The notes: a model not told the origin generated them from the letters alone. A stretch of DNA of 64,000 nucleotides from Mesorhizobium sp. M3A.F.Ca.ET.080.04.2.1 (GCF_003952525.1 NZ_CP034451.1:5990501-6054500); one strand, 5' to 3'; positions 26,924 through 37,124 are shown, numbered from the stretch's first letter. Translations and numbers: made by a program.

Positions 26924-26982
26924 TGGTCGCTTCTCAGGCGTGGCAAGGCTCCCTATATATTAGATACTCATAATATTATACT

Positions 26983-27378
26983 ATGCGACCAACGCCGAGG
27001 GCATATGGAGCGGTGCGCGGGGTCGTAGGCCGACGAATGGCGTGCATTGCAGGCATGATTGTCATGACTGCGATCCTTGAGCCTGTGTCTGCATCTGCGC
27101 ACAAAGCTGACGGCGGCTGGACATATCCGCCAGCCTGCTGTCGGGGTGATAGGACTACAGGCGACTGCGGCAGCATTCCCAGCATGACGGTCACGCCTGA
27201 AGCTGGTGGCTATGTGATCATCCTTCGACCGGGCGATCATCGCAAGGTTACCCACCAGAATCGTTATTTCGTCCCCTATGACAGCGTCATTCCATCAGGG
27301 GACGAGAGATTTCACATCTGCCTGCATCCGACCGAAGAGCATGAGAACTGCTTCTTTGCGCCGGCTGAGGCGATGTAG
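26983..27378 (+). CDS. Secreted cysteine-rich protein, unknown
   Basis: A protein of up to 131 residues with an N-terminal signal sequence (hydrophobic ACIAGMIVMTAILEPVSASA), and a mature part with six cysteines: YPPACC, GDCGS, ICLHP and NCFFAP. The pattern W-YPxxCC ... GDH ... VPY ... CLHPTE ... CFFAP is one I recall from uncharacterised rhizobial exported proteins. The start is unclear: ATG 26983, 27037 and 27052 are all in frame and none has a good ribosome site. A very AT-rich stretch (26955-26981) just before 26983 looks like promoter DNA, which would favour 27037. Confidence 0.68.
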   Translation: MRPTPRAYGAVRGVVGRRMACIAGMIVMTAILEPVSASAHKADGGWTYPPACCRGDRTTGDCGSIPSMTVTPEAGGYVIILRPGDHRKVTHQNRYFVPYDSVIPSGDERFHICLHPTEEHENCFFAPAEAM

Positions 27379-27421
27379 GTCTGTCGTCCGGGTTCGCCCG
27401 CCAATTGATCCGCACGGACTG

Positions 27422-28339
27422 CTACTTCACCGCACCGGCGGTCATGCCCATGATCAGGTAGCGTTCGAGCAGGATGCCGATGACCGCCAGCGGGGTGATG
27501 GCGGCGGTGGCAAGGGCCGCCATCGACCACCAGTTGATGCCTTGCGATCCGGTCTGGCTCGCGACCATGACGGGGATGGTCTTGGCGTCGGTGGATGTCA
27601 GCAGCGCGGCAAAGAAGTATTCATTCCAGCACAGCACCATCGCCAGGATGAAGGCGGCGACCATGCCGGGCAAGGCGATCGGCATGACGATGCGGAAGAA
27701 GGCACCCCAGATCGTGAGCCCATCAACGAGGGCGGCTTCCTCGAGCTCGACCGGGATCGAATTGAATTGGTCGCGCATGATCCAGATGACGATCGGCAGC
27801 ACCATCAGCGTGTAGAGCAGGACCAGCCCGATGCGTGTGTCGAGCAGCCCGACCTCCCGGTAGAGGACCAGGAACGGGAGCGCCAGAACCACTGGGGGCA
27901 GGATCAACTGCGACAGGAAGAAGAAGGAGATATCCTCGTTCTTGAACCAGGCGAAGTGATAGCGATAGCGGGTGAGACCGTAAGCGGCGAGGCTGCCGAT
28001 GACGATGGCAAGGCTCGAAGCGCCGACCGAGGTGATGACCGAATTCATGAAACGCTTGAGGAACTCGTCACGCACGGTGGAGGTCTGGAAGATCGAGTCC
28101 GGCGACAGCCCGAGCGAGCGCCAGCCTTTCCAGTCGGGCTGGTAATCCACGAAGGGGATGAGATGGCCTTGCGTGACGTCGACCGCCGATTTGAAAGACG
28201 TCGATATCGTCCAATAGATCGGGAACAGGCAGATGAAGGCCCAGAACACCAGCGCTCCGTAAATGAAGATGCGGCTGGTGATGAAGGCGGCCGGCGAGCG
28301 GATGTCGGAGACGGTGTAATCGGTGGTCTGGACGCTCAT
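27422..28339 (-). CDS. Carbohydrate ABC transporter permease (MalG type)
   Basis: A 305-residue inner-membrane permease with about six transmembrane helices. The coupling motif EEAALVDGLTIWGAFFRIVMP (EAA loop) contacts the ATPase. It belongs to the MalFG/UgpAE-type sugar importer class. It is the last gene of a three-gene operon on the minus strand (binding protein, permease 1, permease 2), with 12 bases between the permease genes. Confidence 0.92.
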   Translation of the reverse strand: MSVQTTDYTVSDIRSPAAFITSRIFIYGALVFWAFICLFPIYWTISTSFKSAVDVTQGHLIPFVDYQPDWKGWRSLGLSPDSIFQTSTVRDEFLKRFMNSVITSVGASSLAIVIGSLAAYGLTRYRYHFAWFKNEDISFFFLSQLILPPVVLALPFLVLYREVGLLDTRIGLVLLYTLMVLPIVIWIMRDQFNSIPVELEEAALVDGLTIWGAFFRIVMPIALPGMVAAFILAMVLCWNEYFFAALLTSTDAKTIPVMVASQTGSQGINWWSMAALATAAITPLAVIGILLERYLIMGMTAGAVK

Positions 28340-28351
28340 GATCTCGACCGC

Positions 28352-29473
28352 TCAGTTGACGTTACGCACGAAGCGGCTGGCGAGTTTCAGCAGCCAGGTC
28401 ACGAACACGATGATGATGATCAGATACGCCATGGCAAGCATCGTGCCGTATCCGACATTCGAACGGTCGCGGTACTCGCGGTAGATGAAGCTCGATATCG
28501 AGTCGGTCGCGCCGCCGGGGCCGCCGGAGGTCACCGTGATGATGATGTCGGCAAGCTTCAGTTTGAAGATGATGCGCAGGATCACCGCCGTCACCGAAAC
28601 CGGCAGCATCAGCGGGAAGGTGACCTGCCAGAAGGTCTGCCACGGGGTCGCGCCGTCGACGCGCGCCGCCTCCAGCACCTCGCGCGACATCGCCTGCAGG
28701 CCGGCAAGCAGCATGATCATCATGAACGGGATGAAAGTCCAGGCATCGAGCACCATGATCGAGATGCGGGCCGTGATCGGGTTCGAGAAGAAGGCGGGGT
28801 TATCCCAGCCGAGATGCCGTGCCAGCGTCGCAGCCGGCCCGAACCGATATTCCATCAGCGACTTGCCGACCATCCACGACACGGCGACCGGCGACAGCAT
28901 CAGCGGCAGAAGGAAGACGACGCGCCAGAATTTTCGCGCCTTGATCTGCGCGTTGAGGAGCAGTGCCAAGCCGAAGGCGATGACGTATTCCACCAGCACC
29001 GCCAGCACATAGAGCACCATGTTGAACAGCGCATTGCGGTAGTAGGGGTCGCGCAGCATCTGCCAGAAATTGTCGAGTCCGTTGAATTTTCGGCCCGAGA
29101 AAGAGCTGAGGTTCCAGTCGGTGAGCGCGATGTAGAAGCCGAACAGGGTCGGGAAGACCACCATGGCGATGGTGAACAGCAGCGCCGGCAGGAGAAACAG
29201 CGCGCGCTGGCCGTCCTCGCCGCGCGTCAGAACCTGACCGACACCAAGCGCTATGCCCCATAGAACGTAGGCGTAGACGACGGGACGCCAATTGTCGAAG
29301 CCGACCGTGTCGACTTCAGTCTTGTAGAGAATCTGAACCACGATCATCGCCAGAAGGCCGAGCGAGGCCGCGGCCATCAAGGCCCAGCCGAGGCGCTTGC
29401 GGCCCGGTGGAACAAGATCGGTGGAAGCGGAATGTGCCGGCCACGCATTCGCGGTCGAAATCTGATCAGCCAC
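28352..29473 (-). CDS. Carbohydrate ABC transporter permease (MalF type)
   Basis: A 373-residue permease, the larger partner of the pair. It has an N-terminal extension with two or three extra membrane segments before the FLLPALLFTIAMVVFPTLFG start of the core, and the EAA loop VLEAARVDGATPWQTFWQVT. The N-terminal 35 residues are polar and cytoplasmic. It lies downstream of the binding-protein gene, beyond a hairpin that probably lowers its expression relative to the binding protein. Confidence 0.92.
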   Translation of the reverse strand: MADQISTANAWPAHSASTDLVPPGRKRLGWALMAAASLGLLAMIVVQILYKTEVDTVGFDNWRPVVYAYVLWGIALGVGQVLTRGEDGQRALFLLPALLFTIAMVVFPTLFGFYIALTDWNLSSFSGRKFNGLDNFWQMLRDPYYRNALFNMVLYVLAVLVEYVIAFGLALLLNAQIKARKFWRVVFLLPLMLSPVAVSWMVGKSLMEYRFGPAATLARHLGWDNPAFFSNPITARISIMVLDAWTFIPFMMIMLLAGLQAMSREVLEAARVDGATPWQTFWQVTFPLMLPVSVTAVILRIIFKLKLADIIITVTSGGPGGATDSISSFIYREYRDRSNVGYGTMLAMAYLIIIIVFVTWLLKLASRFVRNVN

Positions 29474-29512
29474 GCCGTTCGCCTCTTTGCGCCGATGACC
29501 GTCCTGCCGGTC

Positions 29513-29549
29513 TAAAAATATGGCCCGGCGACGACATGCCGCCGGGCCA
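29513..29549 (-). terminator. Hairpin between binding-protein and permease genes
   Basis: TGGCCCGGC (29521-29529) pairs with GCCGGGCCA (29541-29549); on the minus strand a T-run (opposite A 29514-29518) follows. It lies between the binding-protein stop and the permease start and likely acts as a partial terminator or mRNA-stabilising hairpin, as is common in ABC operons. Confidence 0.8.
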
Positions 29550-29570
29550 CGAGTTGATCATAACGCCTGC

Positions 29571-31235
29571 CTACATGCCAAGCGAGGCCTTGTAGAGCTT
29601 GATCTGGTTCTCGCGACCGATCTGGTCGGTCAGCTTTTCCCAGGCGGCGGCGATCGCGTCGGCGCCTTCCTGCGCTTTCATCTTGCCGGCGAAGGTGTTG
29701 GCCAGGATGTCCTCGGCGGTAGAATAATACTGGAAGATGCCGGGGATGCGCGGCTCGATGGCTGCGTTGGGATGGTTGTACGAATCGCCTTCCGATTTGA
29801 GATAGGAAGTGATGAAAGCTTCGTCGTAGCCCGCAGCCACCCATTCCGGAATGTTGAAGTGGGAGTTGCGGTAGGGCTGGAAGCCGGAAGGATAGGCCGC
29901 GCACCACAGCGACAGGTCCTTGCCGCCGAGATGGGCCGCGGCCGACCACGCCGCCTTCTTCTTCTTCTCGTCGCTGTCGACGCGGGCCATGACATAGACA
30001 CCCCAGCCGAGATAGGCGCAGTTCGGCGCATAGTTCGGGCCGCTGGCGAGCTTGTCCCACTTGCCGGTCTTGGAGTTGTAGACGTCGTCCGAACCCGGCA
30101 GGATCGAGAAGCCGGTGACGTCGCCGATCACCGAGGAATCGTTGGTCTTGACGTTGGAGCCGATGTCGCCCCACCAGGGGATCATCGAACCTGTGCCGGC
30201 CAGGAACTGCTGGAAGCCGGTGGTGTTCGGGTCGGCGTTGATCTGATCCGGCGGCTCGGAGGGCAGCGCGTCGATCACGTCCTGGATGGCCCGCACCCAG
30301 GCTGGGTTGTTGATGCGCGGCTTCATGGTGTCGGCATCGAACAGCCAGGCCTTGTCGTCGGGATGCTTGGCATAGGCGCTGGCGCGGCTGCCGAGGAAGT
30401 AGAAGCCGAAACCGCCCCAGGGCTTGGGCGCGTCGAGATAGCCGTAGACGTCCTGGCCCTTGAACTGCTTGCCCTTGAGGAACTTGGTGACGGCCTGCAC
30501 TTCCTGCCAGGTCTTCGGAACGCCCCATTCGGTCGTCGCGCCGCTTTCCTTCCACGCCTTGGCGAGGTCCGGATCGGAGAACACGTCAGTCCGGTAGTTG
30601 AAGTTGTGCGTGTCGCCGTCGATGGTGACGCGGTACTGCTTCCCGTCCCAGGTGCCGACCGGCGGCTTCAGGTAGTTGACGAGATCGTCCATGTCGATCT
30701 GCTTCTTGACCCAATCGGGCATTTCGGAGGTAAGGCCCTTGCCGCAGACGTCGCCCTCGAAGGGCGCGCCCATCTCGATGATGTCGAAGTCGACGGTGCC
30801 GGTGGCGATCGACTGCTGCAGGCGGGCGTTGTAGTCAGCCTGGGCGAGGTCGATCCAGCTGATCTTCGCGCCCGTATAGGCCTCCCAAGGCTTCAGGAAA
30901 CCGCGGAACAGCACGTTGTGGAGGTTCTGGTTGTTGAGGCCCATGAAGGTGAGCTCGACGCCGGCGAATTCACCTTCCTTGACGTTCGCCTTGGTCGCTT
31001 CCAGGCAAAGCTCGCCGACTTTCTGGAAGTCGGCGTCCGTCGGCTGGCCTTTGCCGACGCCCGGAATCTGCAGGATTTTCGCGCGCAGATCGTCAGCCGC
31101 AGCGGCCGGCCGGGTCAGCGCGCCAAGCCCGGCGCCCGATGCCGCGGCGATTGCAGCCATGCTGGCCGCACCTTTCAACACATCGCGGCGGGACGCCCCG
31201 GCACGCACCAGTTTTTCGTAAAGATCGACTCTCAT
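29571..31235 (-). CDS. ABC transporter substrate-binding protein, Tat-exported
   Basis: A 554-residue periplasmic binding protein, longer than the usual 400-450 for sugar ABC systems. A twin-arginine signal is clear: ASRRDVLKGAASMAAIAAAS with cleavage near PAAAA (residue 46), so it is probably exported folded. The mature part has cluster-1 type features such as WIDLAQADYNARLQQSIATG and WWGDIGSN. First gene of the operon, with GGGAGGAA before ATG 31235. Ligand unknown; the mutarotase and ribokinase nearby point to a monosaccharide. Confidence 0.9.
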   Translation of the reverse strand: MRVDLYEKLVRAGASRRDVLKGAASMAAIAAASGAGLGALTRPAAAADDLRAKILQIPGVGKGQPTDADFQKVGELCLEATKANVKEGEFAGVELTFMGLNNQNLHNVLFRGFLKPWEAYTGAKISWIDLAQADYNARLQQSIATGTVDFDIIEMGAPFEGDVCGKGLTSEMPDWVKKQIDMDDLVNYLKPPVGTWDGKQYRVTIDGDTHNFNYRTDVFSDPDLAKAWKESGATTEWGVPKTWQEVQAVTKFLKGKQFKGQDVYGYLDAPKPWGGFGFYFLGSRASAYAKHPDDKAWLFDADTMKPRINNPAWVRAIQDVIDALPSEPPDQINADPNTTGFQQFLAGTGSMIPWWGDIGSNVKTNDSSVIGDVTGFSILPGSDDVYNSKTGKWDKLASGPNYAPNCAYLGWGVYVMARVDSDEKKKKAAWSAAAHLGGKDLSLWCAAYPSGFQPYRNSHFNIPEWVAAGYDEAFITSYLKSEGDSYNHPNAAIEPRIPGIFQYYSTAEDILANTFAGKMKAQEGADAIAAAWEKLTDQIGRENQIKLYKASLGM

Positions 31236-31410
31236 CGCAAGGTTCCTCCCAGAACTTCAGTCGTGAATTGAATTGCCAATCTCTCGGACGCCGAAACGTC
31301 TGCGGTTCTCCTATACCATAGGGGGACGTCGGACCCCACCCTGCGTCGCCTGGAGATCCGATTCCGGGGACAAGGATCGGTTGTTCGGATTGGCGCACTC
31401 CACTATTCGC

Positions 31411-31422
31411 GTAATCGATTAC
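31411..31422. promoter_or_regulatory. LacI-family operator-like palindrome
   Basis: GTAATCGATTAC is a perfect 12-base palindrome with the AANCGNTT centre typical of LacI/GalR-family operators. It lies between the divergent binding-protein and ATPase genes and just upstream of a possible promoter for the latter. No LacI gene is present in this window. Confidence 0.55.
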
Positions 31423-31424
31423 CC

Positions 31425-31454
31425 TGTCAACAAGAATGGCTTTTTATCTATAAG
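31425..31454 (+). promoter_or_regulatory. Possible promoter of the ABC ATPase operon
   Basis: TGTCAA (31425-31430) and TATAAG (31449-31454) are 18 bases apart. The -10 matches five of six consensus positions, the -35 is weaker. The LacI-type palindrome ends three bases before it. Confidence 0.35.
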
Positions 31455-31514
31455 ATACCGACTTGCCCTTGCTGTTGGCAATGGCTAGCTTGACCCAAAA
31501 CGATAGGGGAGACG

Positions 31515-32573
<1,059 letters not shown>

Positions 32574-32599
32574 CCGCAACCAGACTTCATGAGGGAATC

Positions 32600-33052
32600 A
32601 TGCTCAAAGGAATCGATCCGCTGCTCAATGCTGATGTGCTCCAGGCGCTGCGCGCCATGGGACATGGCGACGACCTGATCATCGCCGACACCAATTTCCC
32701 CTCCGACTCGGTTGCCAAACGGACCGTGCTCGGCAAGCTGCTGCGCATCGACGCGCCGGCGGCGGCGGTGGCGAAGGCCGTGCTGTCCATCTATCCGCTC
32801 GACACCTTTGTGAACGATGCAGCCGCCCGCATGGAGATTGTCGGCAAGCCGAACGAGATCCCGCCGGTTCAGAAGGAGGTGCAGAAGGAGATCGACGCGG
32901 CGGAAGGCAAGTCGTGGCCGATGATCTCGATCGAGCGCTACGCCTTCTATGAGCGGGCCAAGAAGGCCTATTGCGTCATCCAGACCGGTGAGCGCCGCTT
33001 CTATGGCTGCTTCGCCTTCCGCAAGGGCGTCATTCCGCCGGACGCGGAGTAA
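32600..33052 (+). CDS. RbsD/FucU-family sugar mutarotase
   Basis: A 150-residue protein of the RbsD/FucU family, which interconverts anomers of imported monosaccharides. It has the opening MLKGIDPLLNADVLQALRAMGHGD with the catalytic histidine and the IIADTNFPS block, and the C-terminal YAFYERAKKAYCVIQTGE resembles FucU more than RbsD. It lies 26 bases after the ATPase gene, and its stop overlaps the ribosome site of the ribokinase gene. Confidence 0.9.
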   Translation: MLKGIDPLLNADVLQALRAMGHGDDLIIADTNFPSDSVAKRTVLGKLLRIDAPAAAVAKAVLSIYPLDTFVNDAAARMEIVGKPNEIPPVQKEVQKEIDAAEGKSWPMISIERYAFYERAKKAYCVIQTGERRFYGCFAFRKGVIPPDAE

Positions 33053-33056
33053 GGAG

Positions 33057-34001
33057 ATGGCTGCCGGCAAGTCTGTCGTCACTAAGCCTATCGTGATTTT
33101 GGGTGTCTTCGTCGCGGACACCGCCTACCGCGCCGATCGCCAGCCGCGCATGGGCGAGACGATCCTCGGCAATTCGTTCAAGCTGGGGCCGGGCGGCAAG
33201 GGGTCGAACCAGGCGGTGGCCGCCGGCAAGCTCGGCGCCGACGTCACCTTCCTGACCAGGCTCGGCGTGGATGCCTTCGCCGATATGGCGAAGCAGACCT
33301 GGGGCGGCGCTGGCGTCAAGAGCGCCGTCATCGACACGCCGGACAGCTACACCGGTGCCGCCTATATCTTCGTGGAGGAGGGTAGCGGCAACAATGCCAT
33401 CATCGTCAGCCCGGGCGCGGCGATGCTGATCTCGCCCGCGGATATCGAGGCGCATGCCGATCTGATCCGCTCAGCGGGCGTTTTCGTCACCCAGCTCGAG
33501 CAGCCGATCGAGGCGGCGCTGAAGGCACTGGAGATCGCGCGCGGGGCAGGGGTGACCACCATCCTCAACCCCGCACCGGCCGCCAGCCTGCCGGACCGCA
33601 TCTATGCGCTTTGCGATTATGTCACGCCGAATGAGACGGAAGCCGAAGGACTGACGGGCATCAAGGTGTCGTCGGTCGACGACGCGCGCCGGGCCGCCGA
33701 CAAGCTGCTCGCGAAGGGCTGCGGCGCGGCGATCATCACCCTTGGCGACAAGGGCGCGCTGCTGCACACGAAAGATCGCTCGGACCATGTCGGCGCCGTG
33801 AACGCCGGCCCTGTGGTCGAGACCACCGGGGCGGGCGATGCCTTCAATGGCGGCCTGGCGGCGGCGCTGGCCAAGGGCGATGCGCCCCTGCACGCCGTGC
33901 GCTTTGCCTGCGCGGTCGCCGGCATTTCGGTAACCCGACCCGGCACCGCCCCGTCGATGCCGACGCTGGAGGAAGTCGAGGCGCTGCTGGCCGGGCGCTG
34001 A
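33057..34001 (+). CDS. rbsK: Ribokinase (PfkB family)
   Basis: A 314-residue PfkB-family sugar kinase most like ribokinase. It has the sugar-binding GPGGKGSNQAVAAGKLGADVTF reduced motif GGKGSNQA, and the ATP/anion-hole signature TTGAGDAFNGGLAAAL with the catalytic Asp. ATG 33057 directly follows AAGGAG with no spacer, which is unusually tight; no better start exists. It would phosphorylate the sugar imported by the ABC system and equilibrated by the FucU homologue. The true substrate could be ribose or another pentose/hexose. Confidence 0.88.
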   Translation: MAAGKSVVTKPIVILGVFVADTAYRADRQPRMGETILGNSFKLGPGGKGSNQAVAAGKLGADVTFLTRLGVDAFADMAKQTWGGAGVKSAVIDTPDSYTGAAYIFVEEGSGNNAIIVSPGAAMLISPADIEAHADLIRSAGVFVTQLEQPIEAALKALEIARGAGVTTILNPAPAASLPDRIYALCDYVTPNETEAEGLTGIKVSSVDDARRAADKLLAKGCGAAIITLGDKGALLHTKDRSDHVGAVNAGPVVETTGAGDAFNGGLAAALAKGDAPLHAVRFACAVAGISVTRPGTAPSMPTLEEVEALLAGR

Positions 34002-34156
34002 TTTCCGTCAGCAAGGACTTTTGCCTCGCGGTGGCGAATTTGGCGCAAGCGATGTGCCGGATAACCCAGTAGCCAAAAGCGCAAGCCTGGCCGCACGATA
34101 CGAGTCGCTATGTTTTTGCAGTCTCGAGGGCGAAGGTCGCGATCGTGAGGTGACCC

Positions 34157-34369
34157 TCAGTAGTGCGCGGTGAGATTGATCTTCCCGAGGCGCGTTCGTG
34201 CGTCGATCACTCGCGCCTGTTCGGACCGGATCCTGCAGCAAAGCGCAAGATTGAGACCAACGCCGCCGCAGCCATCGTCGAGCAATTCGTTAGCGCGGTT
34301 AAGAGCCCGCTCGGCCCGCTTCAGGCGCTGTCTCGCCTGGGCCAGTTCAAAGCTGATGATTTCGGCCAT
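34157..34369 (-). CDS. Small coiled-coil protein, unknown
   Basis: A 70-residue protein with a helical first half (ISFELAQARQRLKRAERALNR reduced by pattern: heptads of Leu, Ala, Arg) and a Cys/Arg-rich second half (LCCRIRSEQARVIDARTRLG). A strong GAAGGAAGG ribosome site ends three bases before ATG 34369, which supports it being a real gene. No family recognised. Weak overall resemblance in style to the coiled coil at 2215-2439. Confidence 0.6.
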   Translation of the reverse strand: MAEIISFELAQARQRLKRAERALNRANELLDDGCGGVGLNLALCCRIRSEQARVIDARTRLGKINLTAHY

Positions 34370-34756
34370 TGCCCTTCCTTCGGATTTGACATCCCTTCAA
34401 GTTCGAAATCGGTGCGCACCGGATTGGTTCCGACACACGGCTCGCACAGGTCGTCGCATTGGGCTTCGCGTCGCAGGCAGAGAAGTCTTCCATGGGCAGG
34501 CCAGGGGTGAACTCACTCCCGGCCTTCTCGCATCGGGAGCAGGTCAAAATACCGCTGCTGGTGGGAGCTGACCGCTTTCTGCGGGCACCGCATCGGGTCT
34601 TGCGAAGAATTGGTTCGACGCGCTCGTCGGGTTATGGAGTTTCCACGACTATCCCAGATCGGACGTCTCGCGGTCGCAGAGTGCTGCCACGAGAAAGCGA
34701 ACGACGGTCCTGGATGTCATGACGCGGCGATAAGGCAGGATTATCCGTGATCCAAA
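34370..34756. other. Intergenic, no gene seen
   Basis: About 390 bases between the small coiled-coil gene and tRNA-Asp. Short frames exist on both strands but none has a ribosome site or recognisable family. No terminator with a T-tract is obvious downstream of the tRNA. Confidence 0.5.
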
Positions 34757-34833
34757 TGGCGCGAGTGACGGGGCTCGAACCCGCGACCTCCGGCGTGACA
34801 GGCCGGCACTCTAACCGACTGAGCTACACCCGC
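34757..34833 (-). tRNA. tRNA-Asp (anticodon GTC)
   Basis: On the minus strand GCGGGTG pairs with CACTCGC (one G-T), an encoded CCA ends the gene at 34757, and the anticodon loop CTGTCAC gives GTC for aspartate. The D arm (TAGCTCAGTCGGTTAGAG) and T arm (GGGTTCGAGCCCC) are canonical. A strong promoter lies upstream at 34876-34904. Confidence 0.97.
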
Positions 34834-34875
34834 GCACTGACGAGCACGTGTCAGCCGTGTTCGTCGTTGGGGCGC

Positions 34876-34904
34876 TGGATAAGGGGTTCGCCTGCGGGTG
34901 TCAA
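34876..34904 (-). promoter_or_regulatory. Promoter of tRNA-Asp
   Basis: On the minus strand, a perfect TTGACA (34899-34904) and TATCCA (34876-34881) are 17 bases apart. The -10 is about 43 bases upstream of the mature 5' end. Confidence 0.7.
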
Positions 34905-35009
34905 GCGCGGCATTTGTTCATAAACGCAAACAGGAGAAGGTTTTTTGACAGGCACACAGCAGTTGCGGAATTCCGCTCGACGACCAGCCTCGCGTCGGTT
35001 CATTTGGCC

Positions 35010-35038
35010 TTGCGAATGCCGCCCTAACTGCTTAAAGG
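35010..35038 (+). promoter_or_regulatory. Promoter of tRNA-Val
   Basis: TTGCGA (35010-35015) and TAAAGG (35033-35038) are 17 bases apart and place transcription start a few bases before the mature tRNA at 35052. Confidence 0.5.
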
Positions 35039-35051
35039 TCCGGCCCGGAGC

Positions 35052-35127
<76 letters not shown>

Positions 35128-35191
35128 TTTCGTCGGATCACCGAAACAAGTCTGCCGTGGCGCCCCTTCTCGGGTCGCCGGCTTTGCAAGC

Positions 35192-36517
35192 TTAGAGGTA
35201 TTGCGCGAGCTTCTTGCCGACGATCAGGAACCGCAGCGGGTCGACCGCTTCGCCGTTGTGGCGCACTTCATAGTGGAGATGCGGGCCGGTCGAGCGGCCG
35301 CTGCTGCCGGTCTTGCCGATCTCGTCGCCGGCGGCAAGCTTCTGGCCGACGGTCACGTCGATTTCGCTGAGATGCCCGTAGCGTGTGGAAAAGCCGTTAC
35401 CGTGATCGACCTCGACCATGCGGCCGTAGCCGCCGGCCCAGCCGGCCTTGGTGACGGTGCCTGCCGCGGTGACCTTGGCCGGCATGCCGATCGGGGCCCT
35501 GAAATCCATTCCCGTGTGCAAGGCCGCCGTGCCGAGGATCGGGTCGGTACGCACGCCGAACGGGCTGGTCACGTTATGGCCGGGGGCAGGGTTGGTAAGT
35601 GGCAGCTTACGTGCCTCTTTCTTGATCTGGTCAAGCGCATCAAGGGCCTCGTCCAGCTCCTTGACCTTGCTGTCGAAGATCATCGCGGAATCGAGCGGGA
35701 CCAGAGGGCCGCCGACGTCGTTCTTGTCGAGTTCGCTGTCGACAGGCAGGCCGGCTGTCTGCAGTGCTTGCGTGATCGCGTCGGCGTTCCGGTAGGCGTT
35801 GTCGGCAAGGGTGGCGATGCGGGAGAGTTGCTGGGTTTCGATGGCTTTGAGCGAGGCGTTGATCGACACGAACAGCTTGTCGGCGCGATCGGCGGCAGTC
35901 TCGTTGTCCAGCGGATCCGATCTCGTCGCCCACAGCGAGAACGGCCTGGTGTCACCGGCGCCGAGGCTGACGGAGTAGGTCGGCGCCTGCGAGATGCTGC
36001 CCGTCACTTCGGCGCGGTCGTCGGGTTTGGTCGCCGCATCGCCGGTCGCCGGCGCATCGCCGACTTCGGTTTCGGCGCGTTCAAGGAGCGGTCCAAGCCG
36101 TCCGTGACGCTGGCTGAGCTGGGTCTGCCTGGCCAGGAGCTCGCCGACCTTGGTTTCCATGAGTTGCTGGTCGAGAAGCTGGCGGCTGGTAATGCGGTCG
36201 ACCTGTGCGCGGAGCGCGGAGATGCGATCCTCATAGGCCTGCTGCATGCGCGCCTGTCTGGCCGTAGCCGCGCCGATCAGGTCATCGCGCAGCACCAGAT
36301 AGGACGTGGCGAGCAGGTAGCCGATGGCGATTGCCGCCAGGGCGGATCCGATGAGGGCCGCCAGCCAGGGGCGTATGGTGAAATGCCGGATCTCGTTGCC
36401 GCGCGCGATGATGACCGTGTGGGGTTCCTTGCGCCTGCCGAAAACTGCTGACTGACCGGTTGACTTCACGGGACCGAGCTTTCGTTGCAACGCCGACGAC
36501 GAGCCCGAATTACACAT
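35192..36517 (-). CDS. M23 family metallopeptidase, membrane-anchored
   Basis: A protein of about 441 residues (446 if it starts at ATG 36532). A single membrane segment near residue 45-70 (PWLAALIGSALAAIAIGYLL) is followed by a long coiled region (residues 75-150), a Ser/Thr-rich linker and a C-terminal LytM/M23 domain. The zinc ligands are His and Asp in LHTGMDFRAP and the HxH in GPHLHYEVRHN, so the peptidase looks active. It likely cuts peptidoglycan cross-bridges in the periplasm. Start choice between the two ATGs is uncertain. Confidence 0.88.
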   Translation of the reverse strand: MCNSGSSSALQRKLGPVKSTGQSAVFGRRKEPHTVIIARGNEIRHFTIRPWLAALIGSALAAIAIGYLLATSYLVLRDDLIGAATARQARMQQAYEDRISALRAQVDRITSRQLLDQQLMETKVGELLARQTQLSQRHGRLGPLLERAETEVGDAPATGDAATKPDDRAEVTGSISQAPTYSVSLGAGDTRPFSLWATRSDPLDNETAADRADKLFVSINASLKAIETQQLSRIATLADNAYRNADAITQALQTAGLPVDSELDKNDVGGPLVPLDSAMIFDSKVKELDEALDALDQIKKEARKLPLTNPAPGHNVTSPFGVRTDPILGTAALHTGMDFRAPIGMPAKVTAAGTVTKAGWAGGYGRMVEVDHGNGFSTRYGHLSEIDVTVGQKLAAGDEIGKTGSSGRSTGPHLHYEVRHNGEAVDPLRFLIVGKKLAQYL

Positions 36518-36609
36518 TATTAGGGTTAACAAAGCTTTGCGGACTGGATGCTCGCGGTAACGAATGTATGCGGCCGCGAGAGTGCCCTGCGGTGCCGGGA
36601 CCGGGAGCC

Positions 36610-37077
36610 TCAGAGGGTTCGCACCGCCTCCAGCACGTCCTCGGCATGACCCTTGACCCGCACCCGGCGCCAGATGCGGGCTATGCGTCCGTCCCTGCCG
36701 ATCAGGAAGGTGGCGCGCTCAACGCCCATGTATTTGCGTCCGTACATGGCCTTTTCGACCCACAGGTGGAAGGCCTCGATCACCTTCCGCTCCTCGTCGG
36801 CGACGAGATCGACGGTGAGGTCGTACTTCTGTTTGAATTTGTCGTGCTTCTTGACGCTGTCCGGCGAAAGCCCGATTACTGCGGCGCCAGCCTTCTCGAA
36901 CTCCGGCTTCAGCTGCGAAAAGCCGATCGCCTCGTTGGTGCAGCCCGTGGTGTCGTCCTGGGGATAGAAGTAGAGTACGACTGGCTTTCCCCGCAACGCG
37001 GCGAGGCTGAGAGTGCCGCCTCCGTCGCGCGGGAGATCGAACTGCGGCGCAAGGTCGCCCACCTCGAGATCTGCCAT
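36610..37077 (-). CDS. bcp: Peroxiredoxin, Bcp/PrxQ type
   Basis: A 155-residue thiol peroxidase that reduces hydroperoxides in the cytoplasm. It has LYFYPQDDTTGCTNEAIGF with the peroxidatic Cys in TTGCTNEA (usually TPGCT, here Thr for Pro), and a conserved Arg region near VERATFLIGRDGRIAR. No second cysteine sits five residues later, so it is probably a 1-Cys form. It is divergent from the large AsmA-like gene, 47 bases away. Confidence 0.92.
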   Translation of the reverse strand: MADLEVGDLAPQFDLPRDGGGTLSLAALRGKPVVLYFYPQDDTTGCTNEAIGFSQLKPEFEKAGAAVIGLSPDSVKKHDKFKQKYDLTVDLVADEERKVIEAFHLWVEKAMYGRKYMGVERATFLIGRDGRIARIWRRVRVKGHAEDVLEAVRTL

Positions 37078-37124
37078 ATCGATGCCCCTGTTTATGGTTA
37101 CGCGCGGGAAGGCATCGATATAAC

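Noticed and set aside
27278..29263. A 661-codon open frame on the plus strand over the ABC permease genes
   Set aside because: Composition is His/Asp/Arg-rich without domains. The minus strand has two complete permeases with EAA loops.
29520..31271. A long plus-strand frame over the binding-protein gene
   Set aside because: It mirrors the coding pattern of the real minus-strand gene and has no recognised motif.
34347..34547. A 66-codon cysteine-containing frame on the minus strand
   Set aside because: It overlaps the start of the better-supported 70-residue gene in another frame, has no ribosome site and no recognised family.
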